From Mycolicibacterium goodii (GTDB lineage: Bacteria; Actinomycetota; Actinomycetes; Mycobacteriales; Mycobacteriaceae), in contig NZ_CP012150.1 in NCBI RefSeq assembly GCF_001187505.1, forward strand, positions 4,278,001 to 4,342,000: 64,000 bases of DNA, read 5' to 3'. Below, in pieces: positions 8,172 to 17,685 of the stretch (position 1 is its first letter; the number at the start of each line of letters is the position of its first letter). Under the pieces are notes generated by a model. That model did no database searches. It was given only the letters and a program-made list of their open reading frames with translations, and had not been told where the DNA came from. Made by a program: the position numbers and the translations under genes.

Positions 8172-9367
8172 CGGTCGGTGCCCGCGGATGGGAAGCTCAG
8201 CAGCGCGCTCAGACCGCGTTTGTTGGTTTCGTTGGCGATGACGAGCCGCTGGATTTCCGAGGTGCCCTCCCAGATACGGTCCACACGCAGTTCGCGCCAC
8301 AGACGTTCCACCGGGTAGTCGCGGATGTAGCCGCGGCCGCCGAAGATCTGTACGCAGCGGTCGGCCACCCGGTTGGAGGCCTCTGAGGCGGCGAGCTTCA
8401 CCGTTGCCGCCTTGGCGTGCAGCGTCTTTCGCTGGTCGGCATCGGTCGGGTCGGCGTGGTCGAATTCCCAGGCGACCTGGTGGGTGTAGGCGCGGTTGGT
8501 GTTGATGTCGACGACCGAGTCGGCGATCATGCCCTGGATCAGCTGCCGGTTGATCAGCGGCTCGCCGCCCTGGACCCGCTCCTTGGCCCATTCGACGGCC
8601 AGTGTGAGTGCGCGTTCGGCGGCGCCGATGGTCCGTGCGCCGATCATCAGGCGCTCCTCGGTGAACCAGTCGCGGGTCAGTTCGAGGCCGGCGCCGACGC
8701 CGCCGAGAACTGCTTCCGGCCCGACATGGACGTCGGTGAAGGTGAACTCGGGATGTTCGTAGACGAAGGTGTGGGTGTAGCGGGGGACGTCGGTGATTTT
8801 CACACCGGGGGTCGCCACATCGACGAGGAACATGGTGGGGGCGTGTTCGGGCTCGATGTAGGCGAGCACGATGAGGAAGTCGGCCACGTCGCCGACGGTG
8901 ACGAACCATTTCTGGCCGTTGATGATGTAGCCGCCCTTGCCATCTGGGGTGGCCGTGGTGGTCGCCGAGGAGAAGTCCGACCCGGCACCGGCTTCGGAGA
9001 TGGCGACGGCGTCGCGCCGGTCGCCGCGGGCCGCGGGGATCAGATAGCGCTCGCGTTGGTCGGCGCTCGCGTGCGCGAGGGGGTTGGCCGGTCGCCACAC
9101 GGCATCCCACAAGGCGTTGGTGAGTTTGCCGAGTTCGTCTTGGACGACCACCTGCTCGAGAACGCTGAGTCCGGCGCCGCCGTACTCCGTAGGAGTGTTG
9201 ATGGCTTGTAGACCCGACTCCAACACCGAGGCTTTGATCGACGCGTGCGATTGCGGTGAGAGGCCGTTGTTGCGTTCGCACTCGTCCTCGAACGGCATGA
9301 TCTTCTCGGCGAGTGTGCGGGCTCGGTTCTTGAGTTCGGCCAGTCGCGGGGTGTAGGCGAATTCCAT
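8168..9367 (-). CDS. Acyl-CoA dehydrogenase
   Basis: At 399 residues this is a typical FAD-dependent acyl-CoA dehydrogenase. It has the N-terminal helical domain and the AISEAGAGSDFSS flavin/substrate motif. NGQKWFVTVGDVADF, a C-terminal QIFGGRGYIRDYPVER, and the RIWEGTSEIQR segment follow; the last holds the usual catalytic Glu position. The ATG at 9367 follows GGAAAGGATCC. It oxidises an acyl-CoA made by the upstream ADP-forming synthetase, and the enoyl product would pass to the downstream hydratase. Chain length and branching cannot be read from the sequence. Confidence 0.92.
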   Translation of the reverse strand: MEFAYTPRLAELKNRARTLAEKIMPFEDECERNNGLSPQSHASIKASVLESGLQAINTPTEYGGAGLSVLEQVVVQDELGKLTNALWDAVWRPANPLAHASADQRERYLIPAARGDRRDAVAISEAGAGSDFSSATTTATPDGKGGYIINGQKWFVTVGDVADFLIVLAYIEPEHAPTMFLVDVATPGVKITDVPRYTHTFVYEHPEFTFTDVHVGPEAVLGGVGAGLELTRDWFTEERLMIGARTIGAAERALTLAVEWAKERVQGGEPLINRQLIQGMIADSVVDINTNRAYTHQVAWEFDHADPTDADQRKTLHAKAATVKLAASEASNRVADRCVQIFGGRGYIRDYPVERLWRELRVDRIWEGTSEIQRLVIANETNKRGLSALLSFPSAGTDR

Positions 9368-9388
9368 TGTGGTGTCGGATCCTTTCCG

Positions 9389-11452
9389 TCAGTGGGTGGG
9401 TTGGTGGTCGAGGACGATGCGCGCGTCGAGGCCCAGCGCGTGATCCGGGGTGAGCAACAGTGGGTTGATCTCGAGTTCGGTGATCTCCGGGTGCGTGACG
9501 GCGACCTCGGTGATCGCGGCGATGGCACGTGCCGCGGCGTCGAGATCGACGGGCGCGCGACCGCGCAGCCCGGTGAACAAGGCCGAGGCGCGCAGGCTTT
9601 CCAGCAGGGCGCGTGCTGCGCCCGCGTCGACGGGGGCGAGCGCGAACGCCACATCGGCGAGGACCTCGGTGTACACGCCTCCCAGGCCGACCATCGCGAC
9701 AGGGCCGAAACGGGGGTCGCGCTGCACGCCGACGATGATCTCGACACCGCTGTTCAGGTCGGCCATGGCTTCGACACAGAAACCGGGCGGGTTCAGGCGG
9801 TGCTTCATACCCTCGACGGCTTCGGCAACGCCGTGGCGATCGGACAACCCCAGTGCCACACCGCCGACATCGGACTTGTGCAGTAATCCCATCGCCTTCA
9901 CGACCACCGGATAACCCAACCTTTCGGCTGCCGCGCAGGCTTCGGCGGCATCCGAGACCAGCTCGGCCTCTGGAAAGGTCACACCTGCGGCGCGAAACAG
10001 TTCGCGCGCGTCCCAGTAATCGGCCGACGACAGTTGCTTTTCGGCCGTGCCGGGCAGATTGGGCAGGGGACGCGGATCGGTGCCGCGATCGATGACGGCC
10101 AAGGCTCCGGCAGCATCTTCCACCGCGGAGAACACCGGCACCCCGGCGTCGTTGAGAACACCTGCGGCCTTGCTGGTCGAGTGCATGGTGTGTACCACGA
10201 GTGGTTTCTGGTGAGTCTGCGCGATCGCGGCGATGCGGGCCGCGACATCGAGTTCGTCACGGGCAAGACCCTCACCGTATTCGGCGTAACCGCCGAAATA
10301 TCCGGTGAGAAGCACCGAGTCGACGTCCGTGCTCGACATCACGGCGTCGAGCACGGAAGCAAAGCAGCGGATGTCCTGCTCGCCGCCGCCGGCGATGTCG
10401 ACGGGATTGGTCACACCGGCCGAAGGGGGAAGCAGAGGGCGCAGGGCCGTGCTCAGTGCGGCCGGAAAGCGGGGCACTGACAGCCCTTTCGCTTCCACCA
10501 CATCAGAGCCGACACCGGCGTGGCCGCCGCCGTCGGCGATGACGGCGACGCGGTGAACACGGCGGCGTCCGTAGGTGAGCAAGGTGGCCGCCACGTCGGC
10601 GAGTTGGCGCGGGCTGGTGACCCGGTAGATGCCTGCGGCGTGGCAGGCCGCATCGATGACGGCGCTGTCGGAGGTCAGAGCGCCGGTGTGCGATTGGGCC
10701 CCGCGGACAGACGCCTCGCTGCTTCCCACGGTGAGCAGAAGCACCGGTTTGTTGGCGGCCGCCGCTGCGGTGGCTGCCGAGACGAAGGAGCGACCGTCAC
10801 CGAAATCCTCGCAATAGAGCGCGATCAAGTCGGTGCCCTCATGGGCGACGCAGGAGGTGATCAGATCGGCGACGCTCAGATCGGCCTGATTGCCCAAGGA
10901 GGCGAAGCGGGAGAAACCGTGACCGCGCGACTGCAGGAAACCGCTGACCTCCAAAGCCATGTTGCCGCTCTGGGACAGAAGTGCGACGCGGCCGCCGGGC
11001 AGCGGATTCGAGGCGAAGGTCAGGTCGGTCGTGGAGTCGATGACGCCAAGGCAGTTGGGGCCGAGCAGAACCGCGCCCGCGGACCGTACCCTTTCGACGA
11101 CGCGGTTCTGAAGTGCTCGTCCCTCGGGGCCGAGTTCGGCGAATCCGGCTGTCACCCCCACGATGGCGCGCGCCCCGGCGGCCAACGCATCTTCGACCGC
11201 GGCCTCGAAGCCATGGGCCGGAACCGTGATGGCGACCAGGTCGACTGCGCCGTCGACCTCGGCGAGGCTGCGGAAGGACGGCTGACCGAGTATCGGCTCA
11301 CCGCGGCGGTTGATCAGGTACACCGGGCGGGTGCCGGTCATCCGCAGCGCCTGCACACTCATCCAGTTGCCGTATTTGGTTTCGTCGTTGCTCGCCCCGA
11401 GCACAGCGACCGATTTAGGGTCGAAAAGTGCGGTGAGATCGCGGGTGGTCAC
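9389..11452 (-). CDS. ADP-forming acyl-CoA synthetase (fused CoA-binding and ATP-grasp domains)
   Basis: This 687-residue protein fuses the two halves of NDP-forming acyl-CoA synthetases. It begins with a CoA-binding Rossmann domain (FDPKSVAVLGAS). A ligase domain with the GAQSHTGALTSD motif follows, whose His is the expected phospho-carrier. The C-terminal ATP-grasp domain contains YPVVVKAMGLLHKSDVGGV and ELEINPLLL. It should activate a carboxylic acid to its CoA thioester with ATP going to ADP and phosphate. The start is the GTG at 11452, overlapping the SDR stop (GTGA); a much longer in-frame extension to 12592 is spurious. It would provide the substrate for the acyl-CoA dehydrogenase downstream. 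Confidence 0.9.
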   Translation of the reverse strand: MTTRDLTALFDPKSVAVLGASNDETKYGNWMSVQALRMTGTRPVYLINRRGEPILGQPSFRSLAEVDGAVDLVAITVPAHGFEAAVEDALAAGARAIVGVTAGFAELGPEGRALQNRVVERVRSAGAVLLGPNCLGVIDSTTDLTFASNPLPGGRVALLSQSGNMALEVSGFLQSRGHGFSRFASLGNQADLSVADLITSCVAHEGTDLIALYCEDFGDGRSFVSAATAAAAANKPVLLLTVGSSEASVRGAQSHTGALTSDSAVIDAACHAAGIYRVTSPRQLADVAATLLTYGRRRVHRVAVIADGGGHAGVGSDVVEAKGLSVPRFPAALSTALRPLLPPSAGVTNPVDIAGGGEQDIRCFASVLDAVMSSTDVDSVLLTGYFGGYAEYGEGLARDELDVAARIAAIAQTHQKPLVVHTMHSTSKAAGVLNDAGVPVFSAVEDAAGALAVIDRGTDPRPLPNLPGTAEKQLSSADYWDARELFRAAGVTFPEAELVSDAAEACAAAERLGYPVVVKAMGLLHKSDVGGVALGLSDRHGVAEAVEGMKHRLNPPGFCVEAMADLNSGVEIIVGVQRDPRFGPVAMVGLGGVYTEVLADVAFALAPVDAGAARALLESLRASALFTGLRGRAPVDLDAAARAIAAITEVAVTHPEITELEINPLLLTPDHALGLDARIVLDHQPTH

Positions 11453-12291
11453 GGATGGCTCTCCAATCCAGGTACGGGGTGTCCAGCGCCCCACGCGTCG
11501 GCGCCGCCGTCGACGACAACGGTTGTGCCGGTGACGTATCGAGCACCGGGCGAGGCCAGGAAGGCGATCACTGCCGACACCTCGTCGGCGGCACCGAGCC
11601 GGCCCAGCGGTATCGCGCTGGACCACTGCTCCTTTGCTTCCTGGGGGTAGTTCGCGTCCATGCCGTCGGTGGCGATGGTTCCTGGGGCCACACACAGCGT
11701 GCGGATGCCGTAGCGACTCCACTCCAACGCCAGCCCGGAGGCCATGTTCTCCAGGGCAGCGCGCGCCGAGGTGGCGTGGACGAAGGTCGGTATGCCGCGC
11801 CGCGGCGAGAACGCGATGAAGAAGATGACCCCTGAGCGCTGCGGGATCATCGCGTTGACGGCGACCTCGCGGGTGACCGACCACGTCGCGTCGACGGCGA
11901 GGCGGTGCACCGCGCGCCATCCTTTCGACGTGATTTCCTCTGCGGGCGCGGCGAACTGACCACCGGCGTTGTTGACCAGGATGTCGATGCGGCCGAACTT
12001 GGCGAGCGTGTGTTCGACGAGGGCGCTCACCTGTTCGTCGTCTCGGATGTCGGTGGGTACCGCCAGGGCCCGGCGACCGAGAAGTTCGATGTCGGCGACC
12101 GTCTTCTCCAACGGCTCGCGCCGGCGCCCGGCGATGACGACATCGGAGCCGGACCGGGCCAGGTCCAACGCGGTGGCCCGGCCGATGCCTGTGCCACCGC
12201 CGGTGACGAGTGCGACGGTGCCGTGCAGGGCATCGTCGCGAAGCACGAACCTGTTGTCCCTGTTGTCTCGGGATGAGTGATTCGGTGGCAC
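11449..12291 (-). CDS. SDR, peroxisomal 2,4-dienoyl-CoA reductase (DECR2)-like
   Basis: The 280-residue protein has TGGGTGIGRA, NNAG and a VDGGADAW-type C-terminus. In place of YxxxK it reads H-A-T-S-A-R, so Tyr is Ala173 and Lys is Arg177. Peroxisomal dienoyl-CoA reductases carry a similar HAGSAK segment without Tyr, so a role on an acyl-CoA is likely, in agreement with the operon. It is the first gene of the acyl-CoA operon. Its promoter region contains an 18-bp operator-like site (12318-12335) that matches one in front of the divergent TetR gene. Confidence 0.85.
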   Translation of the reverse strand: MPPNHSSRDNRDNRFVLRDDALHGTVALVTGGGTGIGRATALDLARSGSDVVIAGRRREPLEKTVADIELLGRRALAVPTDIRDDEQVSALVEHTLAKFGRIDILVNNAGGQFAAPAEEITSKGWRAVHRLAVDATWSVTREVAVNAMIPQRSGVIFFIAFSPRRGIPTFVHATSARAALENMASGLALEWSRYGIRTLCVAPGTIATDGMDANYPQEAKEQWSSAIPLGRLGAADEVSAVIAFLASPGARYVTGTTVVVDGGADAWGAGHPVPGLESHP

Positions 12292-12317
12292 GGTCCGGCT
12301 CGACCCCCTGTGTGTGA

Positions 12318-12335
12318 TCTGACTGATGCATCAGA
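12318..12335. promoter_or_regulatory. TetR-type operator, SDR side
   Basis: TCTGACTGATGCATCAGA has TCTGA/TCAGA ends and an internal 12-bp perfect palindrome, CTGATGCATCAG. It is the same length as the site at 12462-12479 and shares TCTGACT and TCAGA with it. It lies about 27 bp upstream of the acyl-CoA operon's first start codon. Confidence 0.55.
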
Positions 12336-12461
12336 ATGGTGGTGATCTGGGCCATAGATGTCAACACCCAAAGTCCCGAGTTCGCCCCTGTGATGATGAA
12401 ATCTGCAGGTAGAGGCCCTGAAAATTTTCGCTCCCAAGGCTCGCCCAAACTCGGTCGAGTG

Positions 12462-12479
12462 TCTGACTCGCCAGTCAGA
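12462..12479. promoter_or_regulatory. TetR-type operator, regulator side
   Basis: TCTGACTCGCCAGTCAGA is a perfect 7-bp inverted repeat around CGCC. It lies 49 bp before the TetR gene. With the partner site at 12318-12335 it suggests control of both divergent transcripts. Confidence 0.6.
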
Positions 12480-12527
12480 TTGTCATCTGGTTGAATCAGT
12501 CCCAAGACCGGCCGAGGAGGTGGGGGA

Positions 12528-13130
12528 GTGACTACGCAAATCAATGAGGACGTTCGACGCACCGCCATTTTGGATGCGGCGGCACAGCTCATCGCCGAAC
12601 GTGGCTATCACGCGGTGCGCATCGCCGACATCGCCGCGCTGGTCGGGACCAGCACCGGTGCGGTGCACTACTACTTCCCCGGCAAGCAGGAGGTGCTGAC
12701 CGCGGCGTTGCAGCACGCCGTGGATCGCTCCTTTGACCGGCAAAGTGTCGAACTGGTCAAGATCGACAACGCCCATCAGCGACTGCTGAAGCTGTTCGAC
12801 ATGCAACTGCCGCGCCCGGGGCCGGTCCGGGATGAATGGTCGATCTGGATGCAGTTCTGGGCCGAGGCGACGATCCGGCCCGAGCTGCGCCCGGTCCACA
12901 ACACGTACTACGCCAGGTGGCACGAAACGGTCAGCCGAATCGTCAGGCGCGGCCAACGTCAAGGCGTGTTTCGCTCCGACATCGACCCCGAGACCGTGGC
13001 CAAGCGCCTGACCGCGCTCACCGATGGCGTGGCGATCCAGGTCGTCACCGGTGCACCCGACATGACCGTATCGGCCATGAAGGAGTTCCTCGTCCAGTTC
13101 GTCCACGACGAACTCCTGCTGCGCTCATAA
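12528..13130 (+). CDS. TetR family transcriptional regulator
   Basis: The 200-residue protein has an N-terminal TetR helix-turn-helix (ILDAAAQLIAERGYHAVRI through GAVHYYFPGKQEVL, about residues 13-57). A helical ligand-binding domain of normal size follows. The GTG at 12528 is preceded by GAGGAGG. It is divergent from the acyl-CoA operon, and both promoters carry a TCTGACT..TCAGA operator. It therefore probably represses that operon and itself, with an acyl-CoA or free acid as inducer. The effector is inferred from context only. Confidence 0.9.
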   Translation: MTTQINEDVRRTAILDAAAQLIAERGYHAVRIADIAALVGTSTGAVHYYFPGKQEVLTAALQHAVDRSFDRQSVELVKIDNAHQRLLKLFDMQLPRPGPVRDEWSIWMQFWAEATIRPELRPVHNTYYARWHETVSRIVRRGQRQGVFRSDIDPETVAKRLTALTDGVAIQVVTGAPDMTVSAMKEFLVQFVHDELLLRS

Positions 13131-13164
13131 GGCGTTCGCCCGCCGGGCGGTGACAGTGGCGACG

Positions 13165-13300
13165 AGCGGTCGCTACACTGCACGCGTACGTCTCGTGGCG
13201 TCAGGAACCCGGTGCAAATCCGGGGCGGTTCCGCCACTGTGTGGGTCGACTACGGTCGGTGCCCTAAGCCAGATACTGGTCACGAGGCTTCCGTCTACGA
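13165..13300 (+). ncRNA. Cobalamin riboswitch before cobN
   Basis: The leader contains the conserved cobalamin-riboswitch elements in order: GTCAGGAA, CCGGTGCAAATCCGGGG, GGTTCCGCCACTGTG, and a B12-box-like AAGCCAGATACTGG. It ends just before the cobN ribosome site (AAGGAGG). It should lower expression of cobN-cobF-cobQ-cobK when adenosylcobalamin is plentiful. The 5' boundary is approximate. Confidence 0.88.
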
Positions 13301-13328
13301 GGGGCGAGAACCCCAAGGAGGACCCTCA

Positions 13329-16300
13329 ATGCCAGTTGATGCAGCGACCCATGCGCCTTGGGTCGCATTACTGTCGACGTCTGACACCGATTTGCTGTCG
13401 GCTCGGGCCAGCGGTGCGTCATTTCGTCTCGGAAATCCGTCACGGCAGTCGGTCGAATCTGTGATCGATCAGGGTGCGGATGTCGTGGTCCTGAGGGTGC
13501 TCGGCTCGTCTGCTGAGGTGCACACCGAGCTGTCGACCCTGCGGGCAACCGGTCTCCCGTTGGTGGTGTTGGGCGGTGAACGTCAGCCCAATGCCGAACT
13601 GATGGAATGGTCCTCGGTGCCCCTCGGTGTGGCGGCGCAGGCGCACGCCTACCTCGCCGAGGGTGGGCCCGCCAACCTCGCCCAGTTGCACGCCTTCCTT
13701 TGTGACACGGTGTTGCTGACGGGTGAGGGTTTCGAAGAGCCGGTGGTGATTCCCGAATGGGGTTACAGCACGCGCCGCTCTCAGGCGCCAGGACCACTAC
13801 GGGTGGGGGTGTTGTACTACCGCGCTCACGAGGTGAGTGGCAACTCAGGGTTCGCGCACGCGCTGGCCGACGCGATCGATGCCACCGGCGAGGCGGTGGG
13901 CATCCCGATATTCGCTTCGTCGTTGCGCAGCTCCCCTGCGGAGTTGTTCGACGCGCTCGGGACGATGGACGCGATCGTGGTCAGCATGCTCGCCGCGGGT
14001 GGTTCGACGTCAGCGACAGCCGGGGCGGGTGAGGACGATGCGTCGTGGGACATCGAACGTATCGCTGCGCTAGATATCCCTGTGCTGCAGGGACTTTGCC
14101 TCACCTCGCCGCGGGCCGAATGGGTTGCCAACGACGACGGTGTCACACCGCTGGATTCCGCGACGCAGATCGCGATCCCGGAGTTTGACGGCCGCATCAT
14201 CACGGTGCCCTACTCGTTCAAAGAGATCGACGGCGACGGACTTCCGCATTACGTCGCCGACTTGGAACGGTGCGCTCGCGTGGCCGGCATCGCGGTCGGC
14301 CATGCCCGGCTGCGTCGAATTCCCAACGATCAGAAGAGACTTGCGATTGTGATGTCGGCATATCCGACCAAGCACTCTCGCGTTGGCAACGCCGTCGGTC
14401 TTGACACTCCCGCGTCGACCGTGCGTCTGTTACGCGCGCTGCGTGCGGCAGGCTACGACGTGGGTGACGGGTTCGGCGTGCTCGATATCGATAACGAGAC
14501 TGACGCCGGAGACCAGCTGATCCATACGTTGATCGAGGCGGGTGGGCAGGATGCACAGTGGCTGACCGCCCCGCAGCTCACGCAGGCCCAGGTCAGAATT
14601 GGCGCCGAGCAGTATGCCGCCTGGATCGCCGATATGCCTGCCGAGCTGCGTGACGAAATTGCTGAGGTCTGGGGGCCGCCGCCAGGTTCGTTGTTCGTAA
14701 ATGAGCACAACGAGATCGTGCTGGCTGCTCTGCGGTCAGGCAATGTCGTGCTGATGATCCAGCCGCCGCGAGGTTTCGGCGACAACCCAGTGGCCATTTA
14801 CCACGATCCGGATATGGCACCGAGCCACCATTACCTTGCGGCGTATCGCTGGATCGAGCACGGTTTCGGTGCGCACGCCGTGGTGCATCTCGGCAAGCAC
14901 GGCTCGATGGAGTGGCTGCCGGGAAAAAACGCGGCTCTTTCGGCTGCGTGCGCGACCGACGCGATGATCGGCAACCTGCCGTTGATCTACCCGTTCCTGG
15001 TCAACGATCCCGGTGAGGGCGCCCAGGCCAAACGGCGTGCGCACGCCACCATCGTCGACCACCTGATCCCGCCCATGGCCCGCGCCGAGACCTATGGAGA
15101 CATCGCCCGTCTGGAGCAGCTGCTCGACGAGCACAGCAATATCGCAGCGATGGACCCGGCCAAGCTGCCAGCCATCCGCGGTGAAATATGGAATCTCATG
15201 CGCGCCGCGGAGATACATCGCGACCTCGGACTCGATGACCGCCCCGGCGATGAGGAGTTCGACGACTTCCTGCTGCATGTCGACGGCTGGCTGTGTGAGA
15301 TAAAGGACGCCCAGATCCGTGACGGATTGCATGTCCTCGGCGGCGCGCCCGAGGGGGAGACGCGGGTGAATCTCGTGCTGGCGATTCTTCGGTCCGCGCA
15401 GGTGTGGGGCGGACGGAGCCACGCGGTCCCCGGGCTTCGTGCCGCACTCGGATTGAAAGACGACGCCGACATCCGCGCGGTGGACGAGACGGAGACGCGG
15501 GCGCGGGCGCTGATTGAGGCCATGGAGGCGGCCGGCTGGGATCCCCACGCCGCCGACCAGCTTCACGCCGCGCCAGAGGTCCGCGCGGTGTTGCGTTTCG
15601 CCGCGACCGAGGTGGTGCCGAGGCTGGCCGGGACATCGAATGAACTCGATGCCGTGATCCATGCTCTGGCAGGAGGGTTCGTGCAGCCGGGACCGTCGGG
15701 ATCGCCTCTTCGCGGCCTGGTCAACGTTCTGCCGACGGGACGCAATTTCTACACCGTCGATCCGCGCGCGGTGCCGTCGCGGCTGGCGTGGCAGACCGGG
15801 CAGGCGATGGCAGAGTCGCTGCTGCAGCGCTACCTCGACGACACCGGCACCTACCCGGCCTCGGTCGGGCTGTCGGTATGGGGGACCAGTGCCATGCGCA
15901 CCTCTGGCGACGACGTCGCCGAAGTGCTTGCGCTGCTTGGAGTCCGGCCGGAGTGGGATGAGGCGTCGCGCCGGGTGATCGACCTCGACGTGATCCCGTT
16001 GGACGAGCTGGGCAGGCCGCGCATCGATGCCACGGTCCGGATCTCCGGCTTTTTCCGTGATGCCTTCCCGCATGTGGTCACAATGCTCGACGACGCTGTG
16101 CAGATGGTGGCGCTGCTCGATGAACCTGACGACCAGAACTTCGTCGCCGCTCACGCCAGGGCTGACCTGGCCGCGCATGGTGACCTGCGTCGAGCCACCA
16201 CCCGGGTGTTCGGGTCAAAACCGGGCTCCTACGGCGCGGGCCTCCTACAAGTGATGGAGGCCCGCACCTGGCGTGACGACCAGGATCTCGCCGAGGTCTA

Positions 16301-16928
16301 TACCGCGTGGGGAGGTTTTGCCTACGGTAGGGGGCTCGACGGGGTCGCATGCGCCGACGACATGCGAACCAACTATGCACGGATCAAAGTGGCGGCCAAG
16401 AACATCGACAGCCGCGAGCACGACATCGCCGACAGCGATGACTACTTCCAGTACCACGGAGGCATGGTCGCCACCGTCCGCGCGTTGACGGGATCGAGTC
16501 CGAAGGCCTACGTCGGTGACTCCACCGCACCCGATGCCATCCGCACCCGGACCTTGGCCGAGGAAACGGCCAGGGTGTTCCGTGCGCGTGTCGTCAACCC
16601 GAAATGGATCTCGGCGATGCGCCGCCATGGCTACAAGGGTGCCTTCGAACTCGCTGCGACCGTCGACTATCTGTTCGGACTGGACGCGACGGCGGGCGTT
16701 GTCCACGACTGGATGTACGAGAACTTGGCAGAGTCCTATGTCCTGGATCCCGACACCCGGCAGTTCCTCGATGAATCCAACCCATGGGCGTTGCACGGCA
16801 TGGTTGAGCGCTTGCAGGAAGCCGCCGACCGAGGTCTGTGGGAGAAGCCATCTCCGGACACGATGGCGGCGCTACATCAAGCCTATCTCGACGTCGAGGG
16901 TGAGCTGGAAGGCCGCGTGGATGACTGA
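13329..16928 (+). CDS. cobN: CobN, cobalt chelatase large subunit
   Basis: The 1199-residue protein is full length for CobN. It carries the family motif HLGKHGSMEWLPGK at about residues 518-531 and the NPKWISAMRRHGYKGA segment near the C-terminus. With an AAA+ partner it inserts cobalt into hydrogenobyrinic acid a,c-diamide in the aerobic pathway. The partner is probably the fused BchI/BchD-type protein at 23816-25801. AAGGAGG precedes the ATG at 13329; the longer frame from 13212 lies within the riboswitch. It leads a riboswitch-controlled operon with cobF, cobQ and cobK. Confidence 0.95.
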   Translation: MPVDAATHAPWVALLSTSDTDLLSARASGASFRLGNPSRQSVESVIDQGADVVVLRVLGSSAEVHTELSTLRATGLPLVVLGGERQPNAELMEWSSVPLGVAAQAHAYLAEGGPANLAQLHAFLCDTVLLTGEGFEEPVVIPEWGYSTRRSQAPGPLRVGVLYYRAHEVSGNSGFAHALADAIDATGEAVGIPIFASSLRSSPAELFDALGTMDAIVVSMLAAGGSTSATAGAGEDDASWDIERIAALDIPVLQGLCLTSPRAEWVANDDGVTPLDSATQIAIPEFDGRIITVPYSFKEIDGDGLPHYVADLERCARVAGIAVGHARLRRIPNDQKRLAIVMSAYPTKHSRVGNAVGLDTPASTVRLLRALRAAGYDVGDGFGVLDIDNETDAGDQLIHTLIEAGGQDAQWLTAPQLTQAQVRIGAEQYAAWIADMPAELRDEIAEVWGPPPGSLFVNEHNEIVLAALRSGNVVLMIQPPRGFGDNPVAIYHDPDMAPSHHYLAAYRWIEHGFGAHAVVHLGKHGSMEWLPGKNAALSAACATDAMIGNLPLIYPFLVNDPGEGAQAKRRAHATIVDHLIPPMARAETYGDIARLEQLLDEHSNIAAMDPAKLPAIRGEIWNLMRAAEIHRDLGLDDRPGDEEFDDFLLHVDGWLCEIKDAQIRDGLHVLGGAPEGETRVNLVLAILRSAQVWGGRSHAVPGLRAALGLKDDADIRAVDETETRARALIEAMEAAGWDPHAADQLHAAPEVRAVLRFAATEVVPRLAGTSNELDAVIHALAGGFVQPGPSGSPLRGLVNVLPTGRNFYTVDPRAVPSRLAWQTGQAMAESLLQRYLDDTGTYPASVGLSVWGTSAMRTSGDDVAEVLALLGVRPEWDEASRRVIDLDVIPLDELGRPRIDATVRISGFFRDAFPHVVTMLDDAVQMVALLDEPDDQNFVAAHARADLAAHGDLRRATTRVFGSKPGSYGAGLLQVMEARTWRDDQDLAEVYTAWGGFAYGRGLDGVACADDMRTNYARIKVAAKNIDSREHDIADSDDYFQYHGGMVATVRALTGSSPKAYVGDSTAPDAIRTRTLAEETARVFRARVVNPKWISAMRRHGYKGAFELAATVDYLFGLDATAGVVHDWMYENLAESYVLDPDTRQFLDESNPWALHGMVERLQEAADRGLWEKPSPDTMAALHQAYLDVEGELEGRVDD

Positions 16929-17685
16929 GCCGGTGCGGATCAGAATTCTCGGCGTCGGCATGGGGCCGGGCCACGTCACTCCCGAAGTTGCCGATGCGCT
17001 GCGCACGGTCGATTACGTCCTCGCCGCAGACAAGGGAAACGAAACCGACGACGAGCTTCTCGCGGCGCGAAGGGAGATCCTCGCCGCGCACACCGACCGC
17101 GACGTCGAGATCGTCTGTGTCCCCGATCCCGAGCGGGACCGCTCCACCGACCTTTCTACATCGGGCTACCAGAACGCGGTCAGCGAGTGGCATGACGCCC
17201 GCGCGGTCCGGTACGCCACCGAACTTCGTACCCGCGGCGGCACCGCGGCGTTCCTGGTGTGGGGTGACCCGTCGCTGTACGACTCGACCATCCGAGTGGT
17301 GGAACGGATCGCACAACTCGGGATCGACATCGACTTCGACGTATTGCCGGGGATCAGTGCGCCCCAGCTGCTCGCCGCACGACACCGCATCGTGCTGCAT
17401 GATGTCGGACGTCCCGTCCACATCACGACGGGCCGGCGCCTGCAGGAAGCTGTCGCGGCAGGCCAGGACAACATCGTCGCGATGCTCAACCCCCCGCCGG
17501 ACCGGTTGAACTTCAGCGGTCTTGAGGACTGGAGGATCTGGTGGGGGGCCAACCTCGGAGCTACCGGAGAACGGCTGGACGCGGGCCGCCTCGGCGACAC
17601 CATGAGCCGTATCTGCCAGGCGCGCGCGGCGGCGAAAGCCGAGGCGGGCTGGGTGATGGACCTGTTCCTGGTGAGGATGGCCTGA
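16921..17685 (+). CDS. cobF: CobF, precorrin-6A synthase (deacetylating)
   Basis: The 254-residue protein is a tetrapyrrole methylase with a glycine-rich N-terminus (ILGVGMGPGHVTPEVADAL), the VWGDPSLYDSTIRV SAM-site segment, and VLPGISAPQLLAARH. CobF methylates C-1 of precorrin-5 with loss of acetate, a step of the aerobic pathway. The ATG at 16921 overlaps the cobN stop by 8 bp; a longer reading from 16516 lies inside cobN. It is translationally coupled to cobN and followed by cobQ with a TGATG overlap. Confidence 0.92.
   Translation: MTEPVRIRILGVGMGPGHVTPEVADALRTVDYVLAADKGNETDDELLAARREILAAHTDRDVEIVCVPDPERDRSTDLSTSGYQNAVSEWHDARAVRYATELRTRGGTAAFLVWGDPSLYDSTIRVVERIAQLGIDIDFDVLPGISAPQLLAARHRIVLHDVGRPVHITTGRRLQEAVAAGQDNIVAMLNPPPDRLNFSGLEDWRIWWGANLGATGERLDAGRLGDTMSRICQARAAAKAEAGWVMDLFLVRMA

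Noticed and set aside
8172..9281. Extension of the enoyl-CoA hydratase frame into a 622-residue protein
   Set aside because: The added part has no family similarity and lies entirely within the acyl-CoA dehydrogenase gene.
11453..12592. Upstream half of a 1067-residue minus-strand open frame across the acyl-CoA synthetase and SDR
   Set aside because: The part beyond 11452 is Arg/His-rich and overlaps the well-supported SDR gene. It is an open frame due to high GC content.
14736..16178. 480-residue minus-strand frame inside cobN
   Set aside because: Antisense shadow of a highly conserved gene.
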